A stretch of 64,000 nucleotides of DNA from 'Nostoc azollae' 0708 (lineage in GTDB: Bacteria > Cyanobacteriota > Cyanobacteriia > Cyanobacteriales > Nostocaceae). The stretch covers positions 310,001-374,000 of the forward strand of contig NC_014248.1 in NCBI RefSeq assembly GCF_000196515.1, read 5' to 3'. A program made the translations under genes and the position numbers. Below the pieces are notes generated by a model that saw only the letters and a list, made by a program, of their open reading frames with translations, searched no databases and was not told the origin of the DNA. Shown one piece after another: positions 48,572 through 57,656 of the stretch (its first letter is position 1; each line of letters starts with the position of its first letter).

Positions 48572-50466
48572 ATGGTACGTTTAAAACCCTAGCAATGGAT
48601 CATCCTAGTCTCACCAATAGCAATAATTATCACCTTCCTACTTATAGCCGCAGGAACACAAATTCACGCTTGGGGATTAAGTTGGATTTGGGCTGTATTT
48701 ACAGTTATATTTGTGGGTTGGCGTTGGTTGCTGGTACGCTGGACTAAACCTAGTGTAAATCAGATTCCAATTCTTCTTGCACCTGTGCAAGAAGAATTGG
48801 AATCTAGCACCGACAATAATCTAAATGTGTCAACTGGAAAAGACAAAACCCACCAAATAGAAGCAGCATTACAAAAAGTTCTGACTGATTCGCAAAATGA
48901 TCGTCCAGTTTGGGAAGATTTACAAACTTTTTGGCAAAGATGTCAAGATTTAGTAGTTGCGAGCGCACAAATTTATAACCCCGAAGTAAAATATCCTCTG
49001 CGGAATATTTACATTCCCCAAGTCTATGGACTGATTCGCGGAACAGTCGATGATATGGATAAATGGATGCAGAAATTATCACCAGTTCTCAATCAAGTTA
49101 CCGTTGGACAAGCTTACCAAGCTTACAAAGCCTACCGTAAATTAGAACCATCTGCTCGCAAATTTTGGGGCGTTTGGAACTGGGTGCAATGGTTCTTGAA
49201 TCCTGTTACTGCGGTAGCAAAAAAAGCCAGTCAAGGAGTTAGTAATCGTGCTTCTCAAGAATTACTAATAAATTTTAGTCAACTATTAAGAGAAGTAGCT
49301 TTGGGAAACTTATATCAACAAGCGAGCGCACTCTATACAGGAACTAACATTGAATTACCTACCCCCACCCTACCCCAGCCTAAAACCCAAACCCTGCGAG
49401 ATATTCTTACCCAAGCAGAACCCCCAGAAAAAGTAGAACAAAAGCCAGTTAATATTCTCCTTGTCGGACGTACAGGTCAGGTAAAAGTAGTTTAATTAAT
49501 ACTAGTTTTCAAAGTGAACTGGCTGTTGTTGATGTTTTACCCAGCACTGATATAATTCAAAATTATCATTGGACAACAGACACTGGAGAAACACTTACTC
49601 TTTGCGATACTCCCACTTATGAACAAGTAAAATGCAATAATTCGCGAGATTTAGTCATTGATTATGCCACAAAAGCCGATTTATTGTTATTAGTTACTCC
49701 CGCACTAGATCCTGCTTTACAAATGGATGTAGACTTTCTCGAAGAGATTAAAGCAGAAGTTGTAGATTTACCCATCATTACCATTGTCACCCAAGTAGAT
49801 AAACTGCGTCCTATCCGTGAATGGCAACCTCCTTATAATTGGAAAACAGGAAACAAACCCAAAGAAATCTCCATTTGAGAAGCAACAGAATATCGAAGTC
49901 AAGTGTTAGTAAATCACTCTACCTTAGTTGTAACCATTGTCACAAATGACGTGAAACCTGGACGCAGTGCTTGGAATTTAGATGAATTATTTTTCTGATT
50001 ATGATCAGCCATAAATCCGGCCGAAAAATTACGTCTCACCCGCTTTTTACGTAACCTAGAAACCCACATTACCACAACTGCTAAAATAATTGACCATTAT
50101 ACATTTCAAATGGTAATAACCCAAGGACTTACCGCACTTCTCAAAAGTCCTATTGTACAATTTATTTCTAATTTATCAACAGGTTATTCTAACCTCGCTT
50201 ATCTTCTAGCAGAATAAATTTCTGTAGAGGAATTACCCATCGTTATTGGTAAATTGCAGTATGAACTATTTCCACTATTAAATACAGACGATTCTAAATA
50301 CCGCAATTTTTATTTATTATCTCTTTGGCCTTTGTTGTTACAAAATACTGGTAAACCAGATACTAACGCCTGGGCATTTGGTCATGCTTTAATAGAATAT
50401 TCGACTCAGAATTTAACCATTGAACAACTGCGGGAAAGATTTGATTATTATCTCAAACAAGTTTGA
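48572..50466 (+). pseudogene. Dynamin/Era-type GTPase, decayed
   Basis: The frame begins MVRLKP, TAG (W position, codon 7), QWIILVSPIAIIITFLLIAA and a second membrane-like stretch, then a long helical region (VYGLIRGTVDDMDKWMQKLS). The P-loop reads NILLVGRTGQVKVV followed by stop; deleting one base earlier would give GRTGxGKSSLINTSF, so a one-base loss falls inside the Walker A motif. The next frame continues with SELAVVDVLPSTDIIQNYHW (switch), LTLCDTPTYEQ (DxxG-like), TIVTQVDKLRPI (NKxD-like, TQVD), with TGA at 49876, a TGA pair near 49998 and TAA near 50216, ending EQLRERFDYYLKQV. It was a membrane-associated GTPase of a cyanobacterial family; now inactive. Confidence 0.82.
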
Positions 50467-50639
50467 TGCTAAAAATGGCTTATCTATTGGCTTTATATAC
50501 CTCGCAGAACTTAAGTTTCTGCCTAATAGCTAAAGTGTGTTAAGACGCACTAAAATTAAGAAAAATAAAACTGAATTTAGTGGTTAAGCTATCTGTCTGT
50601 TGATAGAAAATAGTTGGGTAAAACCGACTTTAGCTATAA

Positions 50640-50661
50640 GACAGGGAATTTATTCCCTGTC
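50640..50661. terminator. Hairpin downstream of the GTPase pseudogene
   Basis: GACAGGGAAT pairs perfectly with ATTCCCTGTC around a TT loop, followed by CTATTTTCTTG. It may be a terminator or a dispersed repeat; the rest of 50467-50939 is AT-rich and shows no gene. Confidence 0.55.
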
Positions 50662-50939
50662 TATTTTCTTGTTGATATAGTAATCCGGAATCATTGGTGG
50701 AAAAATACTTAATTTATTAAAGATAAGATAAATACAAAATAAATCTGTGTTTTGTAGCTGAAGTGGTATATCAATGGTAATTCATAGTTTTAAATTCTAG
50801 TTTTATAACTTACAAATGCAGTAACAGTATTTTCTCATGATTCATTTAGGATTGCTATATAGATGTATATAATTTATACCCTGGCTTGCTATTGATTCCT
50901 AAATTCTTATGATAAAACTATCATACAGTGTATCTCTCC

Positions 50940-51572
50940 ATGACCAGCGAAACACTGATTCAACCAGAAGAAATCGTCCATTTATCAGGTATCAGTTGGC
51001 ATACCTATGAAAGTTTGCTCAACGAACTGAGTAAAGGTGGTCGTCTACGCTTAACTTATTATCGGGGTAATCTAGAAATTATGGTTCCTTCACCTGAATA
51101 TGAACGTTACAAAGAAATTACTGGTCGATTTGTTGCAACTTTAGCCGAAGACTGAGAACTGGATATTGATCCACTAGGCTCTACTACTTTCAAATAACCA
51201 GAACTAAGTGGTACAGAACCAGATAAATGTTTCTACATCAAAAATGTTAATTCAATTCAAGGTAAAACCAGAATTAATTTACAACAAGATCCACTACCTG
51301 ATTTAGTTGTAGAAGTAGATATTACTAGCAGTTCAAAGGAACGCTTTGCGATTTATGGAGAAATGGGTGTACCGGAAATTTGGCGATACGATGGTAAGGT
51401 ATTTACGATCAATATTCTAGAAAATGGTAAATATATAGTTGTTGATGAAAGTTTAGCTTTTCCTAATTTACCTTTAACAGAAATTTCCAACTTCCTAAAA
51501 AATGCTGGTAGTAAAAAATCTTTAGGTTTAATCAAAGAATTTAGAGAATGGGTAAGGAGTAAGATTCAATAA
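50940..51572 (+). pseudogene. Uma2-family nuclease, two nonsense codons
   Basis: One frame from the ATG at 50940: TSETLIQPEEIVHLSGISWH, YESLLNELSKGGRLRLTYYR, LEIMVPSPEYERYKEITGRF; TGA follows ATLAED (51153-51155, Trp position) and TAA follows TTFK. The same frame then gives PELSGTEPDKCFYIKNVNSI, DPLPDLVVEVDITSSSKERF, MGVPEIWRYDGKVFTINILE to KEFREWVRSKIQ. Catalytic Asp/Glu of the Uma2 fold (PDLVVEVD) is present. No frameshift is needed to restore the 211-codon gene, so decay is recent. Confidence 0.85.
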
Positions 51573-51599
51573 AAATAGGAGCATCGCAAATGTGTAAGT

Positions 51600-51725
51600 T
51601 TATTGTCATGCTGTAGCTTGCTTCCCGCAGGGTATGAAGCGCAGCGCACGCTTCGCGTTCACGCAGTGTCCCGAAGGGATAGACTTCACTCCGTTCCGTA
51701 TGGCTTACGCCACGCTTCGCTCACA
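51600..51725. repeat. Dispersed palindromic repeat (copy 2)
   Basis: Contains GTAGCTTGCTTCCCGCAGGG, AAGCGCAGCGCACGCTTCGC and TATGGCTTACGCCACGCTTC. The core at 51699-51720 is identical to that at 45584-45605. Several nested GCG inverted repeats are present, suggesting a mobile palindromic element. The rest of 51726-52019 shows only low-complexity GACTCC-like phrases and no gene. Confidence 0.75.
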
Positions 51726-52019
51726 GAATGACAATTTACAGCAGAAGTCAGGAGTCAGGAGTAAAACTCTCTTGTTGTCTAGGTTTCAATTTAGACTCTG
51801 TACCTCATTGATCTGCAATCTGTTGTAATCACTTATCATAACTTCTTTACTATTGCCTCTTGGCTCTTGCCTTTTGACTGCCATCACAGATATGATAAAT
51901 ATATCTCTAACGAGCAGTGAAGCTCATAAGCATAGATAATATAAGATTAATAACTGCTCTCTTTTCACTCTTAAAGAAAGCAGTCTTTCCCAAGTACCAA
52001 AATTGCCAAAATCAATAAT

Positions 52020-52343
52020 TTAGACATCTTCTGGTTCAAGCTGTGCCACTGTTACTGCATTAAACGCAAAAGCAAAAACCAACGGTATCGGACACTTGAA
52101 TGCAAAGGTATAAATAACAGATAAGATGGTAATAAATACAGCGGCCAATGACCAGAATAGTTCCTGATTAGTTAATCCATTCTCTTCTTTAATTACTCTC
52201 AAGACATGAACCGGAATTGGCTCCGGCATTACTCCCCCTGGAGGAAATGCCCAATAGTTACCACGGCGTTCTACAAATAAATCTGTCCAGCCGTTTTCCA
52301 TGCACCAAGCTTCAATCCATTCAATAGAGTAATGATTCATCAT
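52020..52343 (-). CDS. Conserved hypothetical membrane protein
   Basis: A 107-residue protein. The N-terminal half is soluble (IEWIEAWCMENGWTDLFVER, RGNYWAFPPGGVMPEPIPV), and the C-terminal half is hydrophobic with two likely spans (LFWSLAAVFITILSVIYTFA and LVFAFAFNAVTVA). I recall similar cyanobacterial proteins of unknown function but no name. Two tandem ATGs (52343, 52340) are possible starts. It stands alone, with over 300 bp on each side. Confidence 0.65.
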   Translation of the reverse strand: MMNHYSIEWIEAWCMENGWTDLFVERRGNYWAFPPGGVMPEPIPVHVLRVIKEENGLTNQELFWSLAAVFITILSVIYTFAFKCPIPLVFAFAFNAVTVAQLEPEDV

Positions 52344-52771
52344 GAGGATACCAATTCCAGTTTTCAGTTTGAGTAGCTAATGAATATAGATTTATCGCAG
52401 ATTCTTGACAAAGTAATAAATGCTTATAAGCTTAACGCTAATTCCATAATTATGAATGAAATAATCAGCAAATTGAGTTCAGCAGTTTATATTGCTGTCC
52501 CTAATCAAAAGGATAACAGGGAATAAAGATGGCCAGCCAGAAAATACAATAAACTTTACTTGAAATAAGCAATATAAATAAATGTAAATATAATAGTGAG
52601 TAATCCCTAACTATTGAGTAATCATGAATTTATCAATCTTGCGATAGAATAAATAAGAGTTTTTAGTGGATGAACACATAAAATTATTACGGAATATTAA
52701 GCAAAATAGAGATTCTATCCAGAATAATCCTGTAGTGTAAAATACATGAAACATTACCATTGGTTAATATA
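52344..52771. other. AT-rich gap with one possible small ORF
   Basis: A 48-codon ORF on the plus strand at 52380-52526 (MNIDLSQILDKVINAYKLNA to VPNQKDNRE) has no visible ribosome-binding site and no family I know; coding is doubtful. Nothing else was recognised. The promoter of the pentapeptide-purK pair must lie at the right end. Confidence 0.3.
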
Positions 52772-53263
52772 ATGATGTATTCGCGACAAGGGTTAGCATT
52801 ACTGTTAACAGTAATAATATGCTGGGTGGCATCTCCAGTACTAGCAGACTGGACTCATCCCCTATCATTTAGTAATGCAGAGTTAGGAAGACAGGATTTT
52901 TCCGGACAAAGCCTGCAAGCTGCGGAGTTTTCCAACGCTAACTTGGAAATGGCCAATTTTGCAGGTGCTGACTTGCGAGGAACAGTTTTTAGTGCTTCAG
53001 TGATGACAAAAGCTAATTTACATGGAGCAAATTTAACCAATGCAATGGTTAATGAAGTAAAATTGAACGGGGCTGATTTAAGTGATGCTATCTTATTAGA
53101 AGCTCTGTTGTTGCGTTCTATCTTTACTGATGTCAATATCGAAGGTGCAGACTTTAGTGATGCAATTTTAGATCGATCGCAAATTCAAGAGCTATGTAAA
53201 AAAGCCAGTGGTGTAAATTCTCAAACTGGTGTAGAAACTCGTGAGTCCTTAGGATGTCGATAA
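52772..53263 (+). CDS. Exported pentapeptide-repeat protein
   Basis: About 163 residues. A signal peptide (LALLLTVIICWVASPVLA) suggests export to the thylakoid lumen or periplasm. From about residue 35 a right-handed quadrilateral beta helix is predicted by A(D/N)LXX/AXFXX repeats (FSNANLEMANFAGADLRGTV; then MTKANLHGANLTNAMV, LNGADLSDAILLEALLLRSI). A C-terminal cap with two Cys (ELCKKASGVNSQTGV ... LGCR) is typical of lumenal pentapeptide proteins. Its stop lies 10 bp inside the purK gene, so the two are coupled. The ATG at 52772 is used; 52775 is equal. Confidence 0.8.
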   Translation: MMYSRQGLALLLTVIICWVASPVLADWTHPLSFSNAELGRQDFSGQSLQAAEFSNANLEMANFAGADLRGTVFSASVMTKANLHGANLTNAMVNEVKLNGADLSDAILLEALLLRSIFTDVNIEGADFSDAILDRSQIQELCKKASGVNSQTGVETRESLGCR

Positions 53264-54393
53264 AGCGTATTGGTATAATTGGTGGTGGACAACTGGCCTG
53301 GATGATGGTGCATGCTTCCAAAAAACTAGGAATAGAATTAATAGTACAAACTCCTAGCAAAAATGATCCCGCTGTATCTATCGCTCAAGCTATCGTTTTA
53401 GCAGCAGTTGATGACGCAGCAGCAACGGAATTTTTATCTAAAAAATGCGATGTCATCACCTTTGAAAATGAATTTGTTAATCTAGATGCTTTATCTTTAT
53501 TAGAGACACAAGGTGTTTGTTTTCGTCCCAGGTTAGCAGCTTTATCTCCGCTATTAGATAAATATCATCAACGTTGCTATTTACGGGATTTAGGATTACG
53601 TGTTCCTCAGTTTTTCGCTCTGGGAAAATCAGCAGATATTCAATCGAAAATAGAATATTTAGGTTTTCCGATTGTTCTTAAAGCCAGACGACATGGTTAC
53701 GATGGACAGGGAACTTTTATAATTCATGATTTAGCAACTTTGTCAACTGTAGTAAATAAAAGTAATACACAGCTTTTAGTAGAAGAATTTGTTCCTTTTA
53801 CGAGAGAATTAGCTATAATTGCGGCGCGTTCTGTGAATGGGGAAATTGTCACTTATCCAGTGGTAGAAACCCAACAAGAACAACAAGTTTGTCGGAGAGT
53901 AATTGCACCAGCGGATATTACACCCGAACAAGCAGCAGAAATTAATGTCATCGCTCATATAATATTAAACAGTCTACAAGCAGTAGGCATCTTTGGAATT
54001 GAGCTATTTATCACCGCTGACGGTAAAATACTGATTAATGAAATTGCACCACGAACTCATAACTCTGGGCATTTTTCCTTAGACGCTTGTGAAACTTCCC
54101 AATTTGAACAACATCTAAGAGCCGTTACTGGTTTACCTCTGACTAATACCTCCTTAAATTGTCCCAGTGCAGTGATGGTCAACTTGCTAGGGTATGAAAA
54201 CTCACACAGCGATTATTCAAAGCAACGGCAAAAATTAATAGATATTCCCCAAGCTTATTTGCACTGGTACGGAAAAACAGAATCTCGTCCCCGACGTAAA
54301 CTCGGACATATCACCGTCTTGCTAGAACGGCAAAGCCGAGACATGATAGAGTCTATCATCCAGACCATAGAATCTATATGGTATCCTGGTTAG
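53254..54393 (+). CDS. purK: N5-carboxyaminoimidazole ribonucleotide synthase
   Basis: A 379-residue ATP-grasp enzyme of purine synthesis that carboxylates AIR with bicarbonate and ATP. N-terminal RIGIIGGGQLAWMMVHASKK, CDVITFENEFVNLDALSLLE, LRDLGLRVPQFFAL and the ATP-grasp strands VLKARRHGYDGQGTFI and LLVEEFVPFTRELAIIAARS are all in place, with NEIAPRTHNSGHFSLDAC near the end. It overlaps the pentapeptide gene by 10 bp. The 6S RNA gene follows 117 bp downstream, an arrangement I recall from other cyanobacteria. Confidence 0.94.
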   Translation: MSIKRIGIIGGGQLAWMMVHASKKLGIELIVQTPSKNDPAVSIAQAIVLAAVDDAAATEFLSKKCDVITFENEFVNLDALSLLETQGVCFRPRLAALSPLLDKYHQRCYLRDLGLRVPQFFALGKSADIQSKIEYLGFPIVLKARRHGYDGQGTFIIHDLATLSTVVNKSNTQLLVEEFVPFTRELAIIAARSVNGEIVTYPVVETQQEQQVCRRVIAPADITPEQAAEINVIAHIILNSLQAVGIFGIELFITADGKILINEIAPRTHNSGHFSLDACETSQFEQHLRAVTGLPLTNTSLNCPSAVMVNLLGYENSHSDYSKQRQKLIDIPQAYLHWYGKTESRPRRKLGHITVLLERQSRDMIESIIQTIESIWYPG

Positions 54394-54498
54394 GATGTAG
54401 GGTGCAGGGTGCATGGGGAGAATAACAACTGAACTAATGCCCAATGTCCAATACCCAAATTTTTTTCATCATGCAACACACAAATTGCTTTTGATAGT

Positions 54499-54504
54499 TA
54501 TAAT
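54499..54504 (+). promoter_or_regulatory. Pribnow box of the 6S RNA gene
   Basis: A perfect TATAAT lies 7 bp before the predicted 5' end of the 6S RNA (54511). No strong -35 box is visible at the usual distance. Confidence 0.6.
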
Positions 54505-54510
54505 GAGTTA

Positions 54511-54692
54511 GTTGCACTGCGACGTTGGTGACTGCCCTCAAGTTTTTTGATCTATGTCTTTAAAGAAAAGGGAGCAAGTCAGTTCTTGTGGCAGTAAACC
54601 GGGCCTGTACCCGGAAACTTTAAACGAGAAACTACCGCTCCCACCTGGTTGAACCAGGTCATAAACTTAGGTAAAACGGCGTTGTGGTGAAC
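54511..54692 (+). ncRNA. ssaA: 6S RNA
   Basis: About 182 nt. The 5' end GUUGCACUGCGACGUU pairs with the 3' end AACGGCGUUGUGGUGAAC as a long terminal stem with one bulged G and several G-U pairs. Inside, GGGAGC (about 54571) pairs with GCUCCC (about 54625), and the apical hairpin CCGGGCCUGUACCCGG lies between them, leaving large unpaired flanks. This open-complex-like layout, the size and the place after purK are those of 6S RNA, which binds RNA polymerase holoenzyme. The exact ends are inferred from the stem. I recall that cyanobacterial 6S is encoded next to purK. Confidence 0.75.
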
Positions 54693-54704
54693 TTAAAAAT
54701 TTTT

Positions 54705-54735
54705 GCTCCCAGGTTGTTTCAGCTTGGGAGCTTTA
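54705..54735 (+). terminator. Terminator hairpin after 6S RNA
   Basis: GCTCCCA pairs with TGGGAGC around a 13-base loop, followed by TTTATC. It starts 12 bp after the 6S RNA 3' end. The 165 bp that follow before the next gene show nothing coding. Confidence 0.65.
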
Positions 54736-54900
54736 TCACTTAACAGTTATCAGTTATTTCAGTCTCTTCCTTACACCCTTATTCTTCCTAATGCTTTTAA
54801 AGATAAAAGTCTGTATAATTTAATTGATTCTAAATTAAGTAAAATTCAGAGTTAAGATAGCCAAATTAGGTTAAATTGTAGTAGTTTAAGATACAAAAAA

Positions 54901-56166
54901 TTGACCAAATACCCAACTAACACAGTGTTTCCAGCCTCGGTTTTTCACCTAGACAATGGTTTGACATTTATTCATCAGGAGATACCCACTACCCCTGTAG
55001 TAGTGGCAGATGTTTGGGTTCGTGCTGGAGCAACCTTAGAACGAGAACCTTGCTTCGGAATGGCACATTTTCTAGAACACATGATTTTTAAAGGTACAGA
55101 TACCTTACCGCCTGGGGAGTTCGATTATAACATTGAAAAGATGGGTGGTGTGAGTAATGCAGCAACAAGCCATGATTATGCTCATTACTCTCTCACCACA
55201 GCTACTCCTTACTTAGCAGAGACTTTACCCCATTTAGGTGAACTTTTGCTCAATGCGGCAATTCCCAAAGATGAATTTATCCGGGAACGGGATGTTGTTT
55301 TAGAAGAAATTCGCGCTTGTGCTGATGATCCTGATTGGATAGGATATGAATCTCTACAGAAAAATGTCTATAGAAATCATCCCTATGGACGTTCTGTGTT
55401 GGGTACTGAGCAGGAATTAATGCAGCAATCACCAGAAGCAATGCGCTGTTTTCATCGTTCTCACTACCAACCAGAAAATATGACAGTGGTGGTTGTAGGT
55501 GGTATTGGACAAGAATATGCTTGGGAATTGGTAAATAGTAGCTTTGCAGATTTTAGTGAGCGCTCTGATTCTCCTGTATCTGATAAAATACCAGCACCAG
55601 TAATTACAGGTATTTGCCGTCGAGAGTTGATCTTACCAAGGCTAGAGCAAGCACGGTTAATGATGGCTTGGATAGCACCAGGTGTAGAACAACTCCGAGA
55701 TGGTCATGGTTTAGATTTCCTATCAGTATTATTAGCACAAGGACGAACTTCCCGGTTGGTGTATGATTTACGGGAAGAAAAACAACTGGTGCAAGCAATT
55801 TGTAGTAATTTTTCCCTACAACGGGAATCGAGTTTGTTGACAATAACTGCCTGGTTAGAACCAGAATATTTGGAGCGTGTAGAGTCTTTAATTCAGGAAC
55901 ATTTGCAAAATTTACAAACTATAGGTATTACCGAGCAAGAACTGAATCGTACCAGTAGGTCATTATGTAATGAATATGCCTTTGCGACGGAAACACCAAA
56001 TCAGTTAACATCCCTATATGGTTACTACCATACCATTGCCCAAGCTGAATTAGCCGTTGCCTATCCCCAGGAAATCCAATCCTTTGATGCTCAGGAACTG
56101 CAAAAATTAGCACAAAAGTATCTTTCACCGCAAAGTTACGCAGTTACTATTCTCAAACCATATTAG
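54901..56166 (+). CDS. M16-family peptidase, catalytic subunit
   Basis: A 421-residue processing-peptidase-like protein. The inverted zinc motif HFLEH is at residues 56-60, followed by KGTDTLPPGEFDYNIEKMGG and the third ligand in VVLEEIRACADDPD. The rest of the fold includes AWIAPGVEQLRDGHGLDFLS. The start is a TTG at 54901; no in-frame ATG is near, and homology begins right after it. A second M16 gene without the metal motif follows, so they probably form a heterodimer as in mitochondrial processing peptidase. It would cleave short peptides or transit peptides; its target is unknown. Confidence 0.85.
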   Translation: MTKYPTNTVFPASVFHLDNGLTFIHQEIPTTPVVVADVWVRAGATLEREPCFGMAHFLEHMIFKGTDTLPPGEFDYNIEKMGGVSNAATSHDYAHYSLTTATPYLAETLPHLGELLLNAAIPKDEFIRERDVVLEEIRACADDPDWIGYESLQKNVYRNHPYGRSVLGTEQELMQQSPEAMRCFHRSHYQPENMTVVVVGGIGQEYAWELVNSSFADFSERSDSPVSDKIPAPVITGICRRELILPRLEQARLMMAWIAPGVEQLRDGHGLDFLSVLLAQGRTSRLVYDLREEKQLVQAICSNFSLQRESSLLTITAWLEPEYLERVESLIQEHLQNLQTIGITEQELNRTSRSLCNEYAFATETPNQLTSLYGYYHTIAQAELAVAYPQEIQSFDAQELQKLAQKYLSPQSYAVTILKPY

Positions 56167-56304
56167 TCATAGGGTGTAGGGTGTAGGGTGTAGGGAGTAG
56201 GGGGAAGAAAATTAAAAATTAAAAATTAAGAACTCTTGCCTTTTGCCTCTTGCCTTTTGCCTTCTTCCTCCTGACTCCTTTAATTATTAACCTCTTGATT
56301 AAGA

Positions 56305-57579
56305 ATGCAAAATATAGATAATTCTAACTCCTCTATTTATCGCACTGTATTACCTAATGCCATTGTTGTTTTGGTGGTAGAAAACCAAGCTGCGGATATT
56401 ATTGCAGGGCGGATTTTTGTGCGTGCTGGTAGTTGTTATGAACACCGGGAAAAAGCTGGTTTAGCACATTTGTTATCATCAGTAATGACAAAGGGTTGCG
56501 ATGGTTTATCGAGTTTAGAAATTGCAGAAAAAGTGGAATCAGTAGGAGCAAGTTTAAGCACACATGCTGGTACAGATTACTTCTTACTGTCCTTGAAAAC
56601 AGTGAGTGCCGATTTTGCAGATATTTTAACATTGTCAGGCTTGTTGTTGCGATCGCCCACATTTCCCGAAACCCAAGTAGAACTAGAAAAACGGTTAGCA
56701 CTACAAGATATTCGCTCCCAAAAAGAGCAACCCTTTAACTTGGCTTTTGAACAAATGCGACAGGCCATGTACCAAAAACACCCATACTCAATGTCGGTCT
56801 TAGGTACAGAAACAACCATTAACAGCATCACTCGTGCAGACTTAGTAGAATTTCACCAAACCCATTTTCGTCCAGATAACATCGTTATTAGTATTGTAGG
56901 ACGCATTACACCACAAGCAGCCTTAGACTTAGTAGGAGAAGTTTTTGGTGATTGGCCACAACCACCCCAACTACGTCCCATACTAGATTTACCAGCAATT
57001 TCTGTCAAACCCAAATCCTGCCTCAAACCCTTAAATACACAGCAATCAGTTGTCATGTTGGGCTACATGGGTCCCTCAGTCAGCGCCCCTGGATACGCAG
57101 CCCTGAAATTATTATCTACCTACTTAGGAAATGGGCTTTCTAGCCGCTTATTTGTAGAATTACGAGAAAAAAGAGGTTTAGCCTATGAAGTCTCTGCTAT
57201 GTTCTCCACACGCCTCTTTCCCGCCTCATTTATAGTTTATATGTGTACTGCACCGGAAAATACCAGTATAGCCCTACAACGACTACGCCAAGAAGTAGAA
57301 CTATTATGTACTACTGAACTATCAACCGACGAACTGCAAACAGCCAAGAATAAAATTTTGGGACAGTATGCATTGGGTAAACAAACTAACGGACAAATAG
57401 CTCAAATATACGGTTGGTATGAGATTTTAGGTTTAGGAATTGAATTTGACCAGGAATTTTCCGAACTCATTAAGAAAGTCAGTTCCAAGTTAGCAATGAC
57501 AGCAGCTAATCGGTATTTACAAGAACCGTATTTATCTTTAGTTGGACAAGAGGAAGCGATTACAACAGCGGTAAGTTAG
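56305..57579 (+). CDS. M16-family protein, non-catalytic subunit
   Basis: A 424-residue paralogue of the gene before it. The metal-binding motif is degraded: HLLSSVMTKGCDGL stands where HxxEH should be, and there is no compensating Glu, so it is inactive. It keeps the Gly-rich and Arg-Tyr recognition parts of the fold (SSRLFVELREKRGLAYEVSA), as seen in the alpha subunit of mitochondrial processing peptidase. It lies 138 bp after the catalytic subunit gene on the same strand. The gap holds a repeat of TGTAGGG units (56168-56203). Confidence 0.85.
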   Translation: MQNIDNSNSSIYRTVLPNAIVVLVVENQAADIIAGRIFVRAGSCYEHREKAGLAHLLSSVMTKGCDGLSSLEIAEKVESVGASLSTHAGTDYFLLSLKTVSADFADILTLSGLLLRSPTFPETQVELEKRLALQDIRSQKEQPFNLAFEQMRQAMYQKHPYSMSVLGTETTINSITRADLVEFHQTHFRPDNIVISIVGRITPQAALDLVGEVFGDWPQPPQLRPILDLPAISVKPKSCLKPLNTQQSVVMLGYMGPSVSAPGYAALKLLSTYLGNGLSSRLFVELREKRGLAYEVSAMFSTRLFPASFIVYMCTAPENTSIALQRLRQEVELLCTTELSTDELQTAKNKILGQYALGKQTNGQIAQIYGWYEILGLGIEFDQEFSELIKKVSSKLAMTAANRYLQEPYLSLVGQEEAITTAVS

Positions 57580-57656
57580 AAGAAGGCAAGCAAAAGGCAA
57601 GAGGTAAAAGTTTTTGAATTTTGAATTTTGAACTGACTTCTCCCTTTTCCCTATTT

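Noticed and set aside
50940-51572. TGA read as tryptophan or selenocysteine in the Uma2 gene
   Set aside because: A second stop (TAA) breaks the same frame, and the intact genes in this window end in TGA normally (for example pilN). Simple decay is enough.
54511-54692. tRNA or tmRNA at the purK end
   Set aside because: No cloverleaf, no CCA or tag-peptide frame; the long closing stem with internal bubble fits 6S RNA.
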